From Bifidobacterium merycicum DSM 6492 (GTDB lineage: Bacteria > Actinomycetota > Actinomycetes > Actinomycetales > Bifidobacteriaceae), in NCBI RefSeq assembly GCF_900129045.1, contig NZ_FQTX01000002.1, positions 1 through 64,000 of the forward strand: a stretch of 64,000 nucleotides of DNA, given 5' to 3'. Below the pieces are notes generated by a model, which was not told the DNA's origin, searched no databases, and saw only the letters and a list, made by a program, of their open reading frames with translations. Each line of letters begins with the position of its first letter. Position 1 is the first letter of the stretch. Positions 8,578-17,400 of this stretch are shown here, in pieces. The translations under genes were made by a program, and so were the position numbers.

Positions 8578-9786
8578 ATGAAGTGGAACATCGGTGACTT
8601 GTCGGGAACCGACGCGCAGGTGAAGACGAACATCGGCAAACAGCTCAGGGCGTTCGTCGAACAGTATCTCGACAAGCAGCGTTTTGCGCTCTTTCAGGTC
8701 TGGCCCTACACGGTACGCGCCCCGCAACCCTCCAAAAGCGAATTCGAAAACGATTCGAACACATACATCACCATCACGAAAGTCTTACGGCAATGGGCGC
8801 AATCGCACGATTGCCAGTATACGGAGGTTTTCCGGCTGCAAGGGGCGAACTGCGGCAAAACAACCCTCGTGAAGGACATTGCCGTGCCGGATGAGCGCAC
8901 GGCATTGCGTATTGCCGGCAGGGAATGCGCGAGCCGCTACCGAATCACGCGGCGGCGGTTGCGCTGCCTGCGGGAGGAGTTCAACGCTTCCGATGAGGCG
9001 GTCGTCAAAGTCATTCGGAAACTCGATGATGCAACAGATCTCGATTTCGATCTGGTGCGTCAGGCGGCGCACTATTTCGCGGAACATGATGCATCGGGCA
9101 TGAGCCCACGCGCAGTGCCGATACCCGGATTCTCCACCAAATGGCTGGGTGGCAAAAGCTCCGAGCGGCGCAAGGCGATCTGCCTGTTGCTGGGGCGTGA
9201 CGCACTTGACTTCAAGGAGCGGCCGGGGGAGATTCGATTGCGTTACCTCGATCCCGCCCACCGCGGATACCCGGATCTGTATGTCACCGAGCCGTGGTCC
9301 AACGCCGATTGCGCAGGATTCGACTATGCGGTGATTGTGGAGAACAAGGACACGTATCAGGAAATGCCGGAGATTGAGAACGGTCTATGCATATTCGGCA
9401 ATGGTAGGGCGGCGAACCGTATCGCGGCGCTGCTGCCGTGGATCGCAGACATACCGCATGTCGTCTACTGGGGTGACATGGATGCGGACGGATTGGAGAT
9501 TCTTTCGGAAGTGCGGGAATCGGGAATCGACTGCGAATCCCTGTTCATGGATGTTGAATCCTGTACGCGGTACGAACGGTTCGGCACCGCGTATACGCCG
9601 AAGGGTGAACGACTGAAACTGCGCAATCCCGCGGAGGTTCCGGGTTTGCGCGAGGATGAGCGGGCGTTGTATGAATCGTTATGTTCCGGGGAGGGAGTGA
9701 ATTATCTGCGCATCGAACAGGAACGCATTCCCATCGTGGACGCCGTCGAGCGGCTACGGGCATTCGGCTTTCCCGTCGCCGGATGA
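8578..9786 (+). CDS. jetD: Wadjet nuclease JetD (DUF3322/DUF2220, Toprim)
   Basis: This is the Toprim nuclease subunit of Wadjet, related to topoisomerase VI A, known to cut the DNA loaded by JetABC. The 402-residue protein has an N-terminal DUF3322-like half and a C-terminal Toprim half. The acidic residues are visible: Glu255 in VIVENKD, and Asp300/Asp302/Asp304 in GDMDADG. I chose ATG 8578 (GGAG upstream); a GTG at 8548 is in frame. In most Wadjet operons jetD directly follows jetC; here it is separated by a repeat and flanked on both sides by copies of that repeat. All catalytic residues appear present. Confidence 0.9.
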   Translation: MKWNIGDLSGTDAQVKTNIGKQLRAFVEQYLDKQRFALFQVWPYTVRAPQPSKSEFENDSNTYITITKVLRQWAQSHDCQYTEVFRLQGANCGKTTLVKDIAVPDERTALRIAGRECASRYRITRRRLRCLREEFNASDEAVVKVIRKLDDATDLDFDLVRQAAHYFAEHDASGMSPRAVPIPGFSTKWLGGKSSERRKAICLLLGRDALDFKERPGEIRLRYLDPAHRGYPDLYVTEPWSNADCAGFDYAVIVENKDTYQEMPEIENGLCIFGNGRAANRIAALLPWIADIPHVVYWGDMDADGLEILSEVRESGIDCESLFMDVESCTRYERFGTAYTPKGERLKLRNPAEVPGLREDERALYESLCSGEGVNYLRIEQERIPIVDAVERLRAFGFPVAG

Positions 9787-9818
9787 TTGCGCGACTACGT
9801 GATGGTGCCCGTGGCGAT

Positions 9819-9830
9819 GGGGGGGGGGGG
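9819..9830. repeat. Homopolymer of twelve G
   Basis: Twelve consecutive G are followed by AGAGAG, 33 bases after the jetD stop. Such a tract is prone to slipped-strand length change. It lies outside jetD, so any effect would be on mRNA or on an unproven downstream frame. It could also be a sequencing artefact. Confidence 0.9.
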
Positions 9831-9889
9831 AGAGAGATGGCTGCGCTTCGGCGTGGACGTATGCCCATTACAGGGCGGAAGGGCGCTAC

Positions 9890-10076
9890 TTCGCTTATGC
9901 ATGGCAGATTTGGTGGTTCGGAAATTACTAGGTGGCTTATATATGGCACCAGATAGGCGAAACCGCGGGTACGGGCGCTGCGATTCCAAACCTCATACTC
10001 GCCATATCCCGGTTTCGGTGCCATACATAAGCCACTTAGCTGCCGAGGAAAGCCCGAATCTGCCATACATAAGCGA
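9890..10076. repeat. Palindromic repeat, copy B (downstream of jetD)
   Basis: This 187-bp copy has ends TTCGCTTATGCATGGCAG and CTGCCATACATAAGCGA. The interior, from GGAAATTACTAGGTGGC onward, is nearly identical to the reverse complement of copy A at 8269-8456, so jetD lies between long inverted sequences. The left flank (GCGCTACTTCGCTTATG) matches copy A in direct orientation. Confidence 0.8.
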
Positions 10077-10251
10077 GATATCCCGTTTCGCTGCCGTTTT
10101 GCCACCGTTCCGCGGCGAACGCGCCGGCGATGGAACGGGCTGAGGTGCCCGGACTGCGTAAAACGGCGTAAAAGGGGAGATGCTGCCGGGGCTGGCGTGG
10201 GCTACGATGGCCAAGGATCGCCGAATCGTGACGAAATCGAAGGAGTAGGGC

Positions 10252-10485
10252 ATGAAATTGGACAAGTACGCGGTGTTCTGCATGTTCGGCATGATGCTGG
10301 CGGTGTGTTCGCTGGTGTTCGGCATCATGGGCAAGGCGATCGTGGCCGGATCGTTCGGACTGGCGACCGGCGGCGTCTGCTTCGGCATGCTGCTGTTGAG
10401 CAAAATGCCTGACGAATCCGCCGTCTCCAACGGCAGCGACACCGATTCCGCAAGCAACGCCGACGCGGATGCGGACGAGCGCTGA
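10252..10485 (+). CDS. Small two-span membrane protein
   Basis: This is a 77-residue protein with a clear ribosome binding site (AAGGAG) eight bases before ATG. Residues 8-28 and 30-50 are two hydrophobic spans (FCMFGMMLAVCSLVFGIMG and IVAGSFGLATGGVCFGMLLL). A short acidic Ser/Asp/Ala-rich tail follows and would lie on one face of the membrane. I do not recognise a family. It lies alone between the Wadjet-associated repeats and rpoZ. Confidence 0.7.
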   Translation: MKLDKYAVFCMFGMMLAVCSLVFGIMGKAIVAGSFGLATGGVCFGMLLLSKMPDESAVSNGSDTDSASNADADADER

Positions 10486-10621
10486 GCCGCTCCGTTCGGT
10501 GCCACGCCATCCATGGGCAACGGAATCACCGGAAGCACCCGGAGCGCATCCCGTCATAGTCTTCGCCCAAGGCTATACTTGGCGCGGTTAAGATAGTTTT
10601 CCATGTTTGGAGATAACGCAT

Positions 10622-10906
10622 ATGGCATTCGGCACTGAGCCCACCCCCACCGGACTGGCGACTCCGTCTATCGACGATTTGATGAAGCACGCCGATTCCA
10701 AGTACGCACTGGCGATTTTCGCTGCGAAGCGCGCACGTCAGATCAACTCCTACTTCACCCAGCTCAACGAAGGACTGCTGCAGAACGTCGGCCCGCTGGT
10801 CGAGTACCAGAGCCAGGACAAGCCGCTGTCTATCGCCTTCCGTGAGATCGACGAAGGCCTGCTGGAGGAAACCCTCGGCGAGGATGATCTGACTGAAGGC
10901 AACTGA
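10622..10906 (+). CDS. rpoZ: RNA polymerase omega subunit
   Basis: Omega helps fold and assemble the beta' subunit of RNA polymerase. The 94-residue product has the conserved omega core: [26 protein letters not shown] and the later [15 protein letters not shown] 10622 is preferred over an upstream ATG because GGAGAT sits eight bases before it and the MAFGTEPTP start is typical of actinobacterial omega. A strong terminator follows. metK is next on the same strand, an order seen in many actinobacteria. Confidence 0.95.
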   Translation: MAFGTEPTPTGLATPSIDDLMKHADSKYALAIFAAKRARQINSYFTQLNEGLLQNVGPLVEYQSQDKPLSIAFREIDEGLLEETLGEDDLTEGN

Positions 10907-10928
10907 TCGCTTTTTGTAAGAAACGTTA

Positions 10929-10968
10929 GGGTCTGCGCTGGTTCCCATGCCGGCGCAGACCCTTTGCT
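10929..10968 (+). terminator. Terminator after rpoZ
   Basis: A perfect 10-bp stem, GGGTCTGCGC/GCGCAGACCC, is followed by TTTGCT. Confidence 0.75.
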
Positions 10969-11131
10969 ATAGTCGGCATGACGGTATGCCGAAGCCGGTG
11001 TTCCCCCATGTGCTCCGAACATGTTCCCATGAGAATGCTCCGGCCGATTCATGCCCGAAAAAAATAAGAAAACCAAACGTATCATTGTGCCTCGCCCAAG
11101 AGCGGGGCGATAAGTCCGAAAGAGGGATGAT

Positions 11132-12349
11132 ATGACTGAAAAGCGGCTTATTTCCGCCGAATCCGTAACCGAAGGCCACCCCGATAAGGTGTGCGACCAG
11201 ATTTCCGACGCCATTCTCGACGACTTGCTGAGGCAGGATCCGTCGTCCCACGTCGCGGCCGAGGTGAGCGCCGCGACCGGCACGTTCATGGTGTTCGGCG
11301 AGGTGAGCTCCGAAGGCTATGTGGATGTTCAGGCGAAGGTGCGCGAAACGCTGCGCCGCATCGGCTACACCAGCTCCCAGGTCGGCCTTGACGCCGATTC
11401 CTGCGGCGTGCTGGTCGCGCTGGTCGAGCAGAGCTCCGAAATCAACCAGGGGGTGGCGCGTCTGAGCGCCGAACAGGAGTCCGCAGCCAGCCGTGAGGAA
11501 CGCTACGAGGCGCAGGGTGCCGGCGATCAGGGTGTGATGTTCGGTTATGCGACCGACGAAACCGACGTGTACATGCCGCTGCCGATCTACTTGGCGCATC
11601 GTCTCGCCTATCGTCTGGCCCAGGTTCGCCACGAGGGCATCGTCCCGCATCTGCGCCCGGACGGCAAGACCCAGGTCACCATCGAATACGACGACGATGA
11701 CAAGCCGGTGCGCGTGGATACCGTGCTGATTTCCACGCAGCATGACCCCGAGGTCACCCAGGCGTGGCTCGCCGACCAGCTCAAGCAGCATGTGATCGAC
11801 CCGGTGCTCGCCGACGTGTTGGGCGATACGGTTCGTCACGACGATTACCGCGAACTGGTGAATCCGACCGGTTCCTTCGTGCTCGGCGGCCCCGCGGCCG
11901 ATGCCGGTCTGACCGGTCGCAAGATCATCGTCGACACCTATGGTGGCGCGGCCCATCATGGCGGTGGCGCGTTCAGTGGCAAGGATCCGTCCAAGGTGGA
12001 TCGTTCCGCCGCCTACGCGACCCGTTGGGTGGCGAAGAACATCGTGGCAGCCGGCTTGGCGCATCGTGTGGAGGTGCAGGTCGCGTACGCCATCGGCGTG
12101 GCCGACCCGGTGAGCGTGAACGTGGAGACCTTCGGTACCGAGATCGGTGTGACGCGCGATCAGATCGCCGCCGCAGTGCGCACGGTGTTCGATCTGCGCC
12201 CGGCAGCGATCATCGACGAACTCGACCTGAAGCGCCCGATTTACGAGAAGACCGCGGCATACGGCCATTTCGGCCGCATCGACGTCGAATTCCCGTGGGA
12301 GCGCCTCAACAAGATCGATGAGCTCAAGGCCGTCATCGCGCAGGCCTGA
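11132..12349 (+). CDS. metK: S-adenosylmethionine synthetase
   Basis: MetK makes S-adenosylmethionine from methionine and ATP in the cytoplasm. The 405-residue protein is full length. Visible signatures are [14 protein letters not shown] (15-28, ATP site), [16 protein letters not shown] (the conserved hexapeptide region) and [16 protein letters not shown] (phosphate-binding loop). The start is ATG 11132 behind AGAGGGA. A small hairpin (CGCCC/GGGCG) lies in the leader about 40 bases upstream; I could not match it to a SAM riboswitch. Confidence 0.97.
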   Translation: MTEKRLISAESVTEGHPDKVCDQISDAILDDLLRQDPSSHVAAEVSAATGTFMVFGEVSSEGYVDVQAKVRETLRRIGYTSSQVGLDADSCGVLVALVEQSSEINQGVARLSAEQESAASREERYEAQGAGDQGVMFGYATDETDVYMPLPIYLAHRLAYRLAQVRHEGIVPHLRPDGKTQVTIEYDDDDKPVRVDTVLISTQHDPEVTQAWLADQLKQHVIDPVLADVLGDTVRHDDYRELVNPTGSFVLGGPAADAGLTGRKIIVDTYGGAAHHGGGAFSGKDPSKVDRSAAYATRWVAKNIVAAGLAHRVEVQVAYAIGVADPVSVNVETFGTEIGVTRDQIAAAVRTVFDLRPAAIIDELDLKRPIYEKTAAYGHFGRIDVEFPWERLNKIDELKAVIAQA

Positions 12350-12358
12350 GTGCGGCTC

Positions 12359-12443
12359 CGGCTTGGATGTGAATTCGGCTTGGGACTGAACTCGGTCTGG
12401 GTTTGAGTCCGGCTTGAGAGTGAGTCCGTCTTGGGATTGAATC
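12359..12443. repeat. 17-bp degenerate tandem repeat between metK and priA
   Basis: Five consecutive 17-base units of the form CGGCTTGGGACTGAACT keep exact register from ten bases after the metK stop, and a sixth partial unit follows. The CGGCTTG half is best conserved. No function is evident. Confidence 0.7.
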
Positions 12444-12490
12444 CGCCTTGAGCCCAGCCGCGAACCCAAGCCGACGCATCCGAACGAAAC

Positions 12491-12532
12491 ACGCCGCCAC
12501 GCGACCCTAATCCGGTTGCGCGGCGGCGTTTC
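12491..12532 (+). terminator. Terminator downstream of metK
   Basis: ACGCCGCC plus CGC pairs with GCG plus GGCGGCGT around a CCTAATCC loop region, followed by TTTCC. The GC-rich stem lies 140 bases after metK and before the PriA-like gene. Confidence 0.6.
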
Positions 12533-12591
12533 CATACCCACGCCCGCCCGCATGCCCGCCGCTTCGCAACCAGCGCACTTATAGTGGAACC

Positions 12592-15078
12592 ATGAGTTAC
12601 GAGGATGCGGAGCAGTTGGCGCTCGACGGGTTGGCCCCGCGCAAGCGCCGCTCTCGCGCGTCCAGACACACCAAGGCCAGCGTGGATCCGGTCGTGCGCG
12701 TGGTATTGGATATCCAGGCCGCGCATTTGGGGCAGACCTTCGACTATCTCATCGACGAGAAGGATTCCGAATATGCCTTGCCGGGCGCGATGGTGCGCGT
12801 GCGATTCGGCGGGCAGCGCGTCAATGGCATCATCTGGGAGCGCACGGCCACCAGCGAAGTGCCCGCTGCATCGCTGCGCTACGTGGAACGCGTGTTCGTC
12901 GGGGGAGTGCGCGTATCCGAAGCGTTGCGGCGCGACATCACCGCCATAGCCGAAGCCTACGGCGGCACCCGTGCCAACATCCTGCGCCTCGCGATCCCGC
13001 CCCGCGTGGCGAAAGTCGAACAGGAACAGCGGCTTACGGCCTCGTTCGGCCGCGCCGGCATCACGCCGCCACGGTTGAACGAGGCTGCGGGCCGGGCGTT
13101 CGAAACGATGATCGGTTCGTATGATGCCGGCGTGCGCGACCTGCGTTCGGCTTTGCACGGCAACGCGTTCCGGGCGTTCATCGTCGACCCGCTGCCGGGC
13201 ATCGCCTCGGCCGCGCGGGCATTGGCTTGGATGGCCGTGGAATCGTTGGCCGCAGGGCATGCCGCGGTGACGGTGCTGCCGGACGCGCGTGAAACCGATC
13301 TCATGATGCGTGAACTGGAAGCGTTCGGACTGCGGCGGTTTGCGCGCAACGGTTCGGAAACCGGCGGATGGGCCGGCGACGTCGCCGTCCTCACTGCCGC
13401 ACTGCCCCCAGCCGACCGCTACCGCGCATGGCTCGCCATCGCCACGGGCAGCGTGAAATGCGTGATCGGCACCCGCGCCGCCATGTACGCGCCGGTGGAA
13501 GGGCCGGCATTGTTCGCGATCATGGACGACGCCGCCTACCAGCAGGCCGACGGCATGGTCCCCTACGCCCAAGGGCGCGGCGTGATGCGCCTGCGTGCGC
13601 GACTGCACGGTGGCACGTTCGTGGCGCTCGCCAACGCGCGCAGTCCGCTGAGCCAATGGGAGCTGGAATGCGGTGGAGCTGGCAGAATAGGCGGAACCGG
13701 CTGGAATGCCGGTGGACGCGGCATCGACGTGAACAGCGCGGTGAGCGGCCCCAGCGTGGCGATCCGCCCGCTGCCCAGCGTGCTCAAAGACGCCACCCCC
13801 TGGGTGCGATGGCTGAACCGCGACGAGCTCGCACGTCTCGCCGACCCGTCGATCGGCGCACGCGTGCCGCACACCGCGGTCAACAACATCCGTCAGGCGC
13901 TGCGCTCCGGGCCGGTATTGTTCTCCATTCCCGCCGACGGCGTGGCTGAGGCGCTGAGCTGCGCGAACCCGAAATGCCTGCGTCAGGCCAGATGCGCACG
14001 GTGCACAGGCCCGTTGCAGCGGGTGCATACCACCGGCGCAGGTGCAGGCAGTGGTGCCGACGCGCCGCGATGCCGCTGGTGCGGTTTCGCCGCCGTGAAT
14101 TGGCGATGCCGGTACTGCCATTGCGATCGCCTGCGCGTGGTGCATGTCGGCGCGGCCGGTACCGCCGACGAGCTGCGCGGCCTGTTCCGTGGCGTGCCGG
14201 TCCTGCTGTCCAGCCCGAGCCAGCCGAACGGTCCGATTGAGGTCATCGATAACAGGCCCGTCATCGTGATCGCGACTCCGGGCGCCGAACCGCGCATCCG
14301 CGTATCCGGAGGCGACACGAACGGCGTGAATGGCATGAAGGGCATGAAGGGCGTGAATGATGCAAATGGCGCGAATGGCGGCAGGAACGCCAACACGCCG
14401 TACGGCTCATACGCGTCCGTCGCCATCCTCGACGCATGGAACAGCCTGTACAAGCCGGGCCTCGACGCGCGTGTGGATACGCTCGCCTCATGGATGCGGG
14501 TGGCATCGCTGTGCGCACCGCGTACGCGCGGAGGACAGGTGCTGCTGCTCGGCGAAACATATCCGGCCATCGCCCAGTCGCTGATGCTCTGGGATTCCTC
14601 CATCCTCGCCAAGCAGGAGTTGGCGGAACGTCTCGGCACGGGCATGCCGCCCGCGGCGGCGGTCGCTTGCGTGTGGGGGCGTGCCGAATCGGTGCGTGTC
14701 GCCTTGGAGCGTATCGGCGTGATCGGCGGCGACATGGCGGTATGCCCGGCTCCACGCGCCGCACAAGCGGGTTTCGCCCAAGGGGAGATGATCGCCGCAA
14801 CCGGTGGGGGAACGCCGTCCGGTCGCGGCGATGACGGCATGGTGAACTTCGACATGGAATGGCCGGGACTGCTTGGCCCGGTGCCGATTGCCCAGCCGCG
14901 CACGTTGAACGCGCGCGAGCTGGAAGCGACCGCCGATCGTGTCAAGGCCGTGGTGCGCGTGCCGTACGCGCGACGCGAGGAGCTGGCGAAACGGTTGAAA
15001 CACGAGGTCGCACGCCATGTCGCCTCACGCGAGTTCGGCGAACTGCGATTCCAACTCGACCCGAAGGATCTCATCTGA
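12592..15078 (+). CDS. priA: PriA-like primosomal protein N' (helicase motifs not visible)
   Basis: PriA loads the replisome at repaired forks. The N-terminal DNA-binding domain is clear (VVLDIQAAHLGQTFDYLIDE, residues about 38-57), as is a zinc-binding region with paired cysteines near 455-505 (CANPKCLRQARCARCTG and CRWCGFAAVNWRCRYC). Where PriA normally has a GSGKT Walker A, this protein reads DPLPGIASAARALAWM, and I see no DExH motif. This fits the actinobacterial subgroup annotated as a probable primosomal protein. Residues about 575-600 are a low-complexity Asn-Gly-Met-Lys repeat, a likely flexible insertion. Length is 828 residues. Confidence 0.88.
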   Translation: MSYEDAEQLALDGLAPRKRRSRASRHTKASVDPVVRVVLDIQAAHLGQTFDYLIDEKDSEYALPGAMVRVRFGGQRVNGIIWERTATSEVPAASLRYVERVFVGGVRVSEALRRDITAIAEAYGGTRANILRLAIPPRVAKVEQEQRLTASFGRAGITPPRLNEAAGRAFETMIGSYDAGVRDLRSALHGNAFRAFIVDPLPGIASAARALAWMAVESLAAGHAAVTVLPDARETDLMMRELEAFGLRRFARNGSETGGWAGDVAVLTAALPPADRYRAWLAIATGSVKCVIGTRAAMYAPVEGPALFAIMDDAAYQQADGMVPYAQGRGVMRLRARLHGGTFVALANARSPLSQWELECGGAGRIGGTGWNAGGRGIDVNSAVSGPSVAIRPLPSVLKDATPWVRWLNRDELARLADPSIGARVPHTAVNNIRQALRSGPVLFSIPADGVAEALSCANPKCLRQARCARCTGPLQRVHTTGAGAGSGADAPRCRWCGFAAVNWRCRYCHCDRLRVVHVGAAGTADELRGLFRGVPVLLSSPSQPNGPIEVIDNRPVIVIATPGAEPRIRVSGGDTNGVNGMKGMKGVNDANGANGGRNANTPYGSYASVAILDAWNSLYKPGLDARVDTLASWMRVASLCAPRTRGGQVLLLGETYPAIAQSLMLWDSSILAKQELAERLGTGMPPAAAVACVWGRAESVRVALERIGVIGGDMAVCPAPRAAQAGFAQGEMIAATGGGTPSGRGDDGMVNFDMEWPGLLGPVPIAQPRTLNARELEATADRVKAVVRVPYARREELAKRLKHEVARHVASREFGELRFQLDPKDLI

Positions 15079-15211
15079 TGTTCCCGCCGCCGCATGTGAT
15101 ACGCGCCACAGCCGCGTCACGGCGCGTCATGCGGCATAATGAATGCGGAAAACGGACGGTGGCCAGCGGTACGTCCGGCCGGAAACGACAATGCGAGGCA
15201 AGGAGCGGACG

Positions 15212-15916
15212 ATGAAGGGTTGGCCCGGAGAACCGGACATGGAATACGACGTGCTCATGGCACAGGGCGAAGCCGCCGTGAACGCGGGCAAGCCGATCAC
15301 CGACGTGATCTTCGACTTCGGCAACGTGCTGCTGTACTGGGAACCTTCCGCGGTGCTCATCCCACGGTACAGTGCGGAAACCATCGAACAGTTCCTCGAC
15401 AACGACATCTCCGGCTTCTACGACGCCAACGACCGCATGGATGCCGGCGCCACGCCCGAGGAGGGCATCGCGTGGATGCGCGAGACCCACGGCGACGAGT
15501 GGGCCGATATTCTCACGTATTACCTTGAGAACTTCGAGGATTCCCTCACCGGCGTGGTGCCGGGCGCCCGCGTGCTCATCAACGATCTCAAGGCGGCGGG
15601 CATCGGCGTGTGGGGCCTGTCGAACTGGGAGAAGGAGCTGTACCCGATCGCCGAACGTACCACGCCGATCCTGCGCCAGCTGGACGGCAAAGTGGTGTCC
15701 GGGTATGTGAGGCTGCGCAAGCCCGACCGCGCGATCTATGAGAAGGCGTTGGAAGAGTTCGGCATCGGTGCCGAAGGCGCGGTGTTCGTGGACGACAAGG
15801 CGATGAACATCGTCGGCGCGAACAACGCGGGTATTCGCGGCATCCGGTTCCGCGATCCGGTGAAGCTGCGTGAGCTGCTGATCGCCAACGGTGTGGCCAT
15901 CCCTGACGTTCAGTGA
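15212..15916 (+). CDS. HAD-family phosphatase (YihX-like)
   Basis: A 234-residue HAD hydrolase of the IA type, probably acting on a sugar phosphate. Motif I is FDFGNVLL, in which the usual second Asp is Gly, as in the YihX-type branch. Motif II is GLSNW, motif III is the Lys in RKPDRAIYEKAL, and motif IV is VFVDDKAMN. ATG 15212 is chosen because AAGGAG lies eight bases upstream; a longer frame from 15143 lacks this. The exact substrate cannot be read from the sequence. Confidence 0.8.
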   Translation: MKGWPGEPDMEYDVLMAQGEAAVNAGKPITDVIFDFGNVLLYWEPSAVLIPRYSAETIEQFLDNDISGFYDANDRMDAGATPEEGIAWMRETHGDEWADILTYYLENFEDSLTGVVPGARVLINDLKAAGIGVWGLSNWEKELYPIAERTTPILRQLDGKVVSGYVRLRKPDRAIYEKALEEFGIGAEGAVFVDDKAMNIVGANNAGIRGIRFRDPVKLRELLIANGVAIPDVQ

Positions 15917-16019
15917 GTTTTTCAGTGAGTTTTCCGGGGCGGCTTTTACGGCTTCCAGTCGCAATGCCGACCGTTAAGCCGCCAACAACTGCCCGGGCGC
16001 ACGGGTCCGCTGCGCCATC

Positions 16020-16205
16020 TTGCTTATATATGGCGGATTCCGGGGTCCCGATTGCGCTAGGTGGCTTATATATGGCACCCAAAACGAGATATCCCAAGTA
16101 TGGACGGTGGAATACCAAGGATGCTACTTGCGATTTCGCCGTTTACGTGCCATATATAAGCCACTTGGCTGTTTGAAGGCCACGGAATCCGCCATATATA
16201 AGCGA
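16020..16205. repeat. Palindromic repeat, copy C (upstream of fmt)
   Basis: This third family member has ends TTGCTTATATATGGCGGAT and ATCCGCCATATATAAGCGA and the inner pair GTGGCTTATATATGGCAC/GTGCCATATATAAGCCAC. Its interior has diverged from copies A and B. It fills the 470-bp gap between the HAD phosphatase and fmt, where I see no gene. Confidence 0.8.
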
Positions 16206-16386
16206 GATGATAAGCGAGACGGCACAACGCCCAGCGGAGAAGGGTCGATGCCGGGCCAATATACTCGTGCTTGGAGCGTAAACCGACGCGTCGCGTCGAA
16301 GGACCGCGCAAGGTAGGAACCTATAAGCGACAGTCGCGTGGCGGGAAATCCGCGGACACATGCGACAGCGGAACAAGGAGAATAAC

Positions 16387-17355
16387 ATGACGTTGAGATT
16401 GCTGTTTGCAGGCACACCCGAAGTGGCAGTGCCGTCGTTGCGTGCCTTCGCGGCCGATCCCCGGTTCGAGGTGGTTGGTGTACTCACCCGCCCGGATGCG
16501 CCGGTGGGGCGTGGACGCAAGCTCGCGCCGAGCCCGGTCAAGGCCGCGGCGACGGAACTCGGCATCCCCGTATTCACCGACAAGCCGCGCGATCCGGAGT
16601 TCCTTAACACTCTTGCCGAGCTCAACGCCGACATCGCCGCCGTCATCGCCTACGGTAACATCCTGCCCAAGGCCGTGCTCGATGCGGTGCCGCTGGGCTG
16701 GTACAACCTGCATTTCTCCAATCTGCCGAAATGGCGCGGCGCGGCTCCGGCGCAGCGTGCCATCTGGGCGGGCGACGCCACCACGGGCGCCGACGTGTTC
16801 AAAGTGGGTGAGGGGCTCGACGACGGTCCGGTGATCGCCTCCATGACCGTCGAACTGACCGGCCGCGAAACCTCCGGCGAACTGTTGGAACGACTGGCGG
16901 ACGAGGGTGCGCCGATGTACGTGGACGCGCTGGCCCAAGTGGGCGACGGCACCGCGACATTCACGCCGCAAGCCCACGAGCAGGCCGAATACGCGCACAA
17001 GATCAGCGTGGAGGACGCGCATATCGTGGTCGGCGACACGGTCGAAGCCATCGATCGTCAGATCCGTGCGTGCACGCCGAATCCGGGAGCTTGGGCCGAA
17101 CTGCACGCCACGGGTGACGCAGGGGAGTCGATCACCCTGCATGTGTTGGGCGCCATCCCGGCGAATATGGAACGTCCGAACGTGCCGGCCGATTTGAAGC
17201 CGGGCGAGTTGCGGGCTGGCAAGAAGAACGTGTGGATGGGCACCGGCAGCACGCCGTTGGAACTGCTGGAAGTCAAGGCGCAGGGCAAGAAGGCCATGCG
17301 TGCCGCGGATTGGGCGCGTGGCGCCCGCCTCGCCGAAACCGCGTATCTCGACTGA
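16387..17355 (+). CDS. fmt: Methionyl-tRNA formyltransferase
   Basis: Fmt formylates initiator Met-tRNA with 10-formyltetrahydrofolate. The 322-residue protein begins [17 protein letters not shown]. Its catalytic region is [20 protein letters not shown], where family members have the Asn-x-His and Leu-Pro-x-(W/Y)-RG-(A/C)-P motifs. ATG 16387 has AAGGAG eight bases upstream; an earlier frame start at 16360 is unlikely. It partners with the deformylase encoded at 53.6 kb. Confidence 0.97.
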   Translation: MTLRLLFAGTPEVAVPSLRAFAADPRFEVVGVLTRPDAPVGRGRKLAPSPVKAAATELGIPVFTDKPRDPEFLNTLAELNADIAAVIAYGNILPKAVLDAVPLGWYNLHFSNLPKWRGAAPAQRAIWAGDATTGADVFKVGEGLDDGPVIASMTVELTGRETSGELLERLADEGAPMYVDALAQVGDGTATFTPQAHEQAEYAHKISVEDAHIVVGDTVEAIDRQIRACTPNPGAWAELHATGDAGESITLHVLGAIPANMERPNVPADLKPGELRAGKKNVWMGTGSTPLELLEVKAQGKKAMRAADWARGARLAETAYLD

Positions 17356-17371
17356 ACCCGTAGAGGAGAAA

Positions 17372-17397
17372 TGGCCCGAAACACCCGTTTCGGGCCA
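17372..17397. terminator. Convergent hairpin between fmt and serB
   Basis: An 11-bp perfect stem TGGCCCGAAAC/GTTTCGGGCCA with an ACCC loop lies between the two convergent stops and could serve both directions. There is no strong T run. Confidence 0.6.
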
Positions 17398-17400
17398 GCC

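Noticed and set aside
8269..10076. Insertion sequence around jetD
   Set aside because: The repeats contain no transposase, and short frames through them (such as LYMADSG-type peptides) follow the palindrome and lack start signals.
11060..11131. SAM riboswitch in front of metK
   Set aside because: There is only one small CGCCC/GGGCG hairpin and no SAM-box core sequence.
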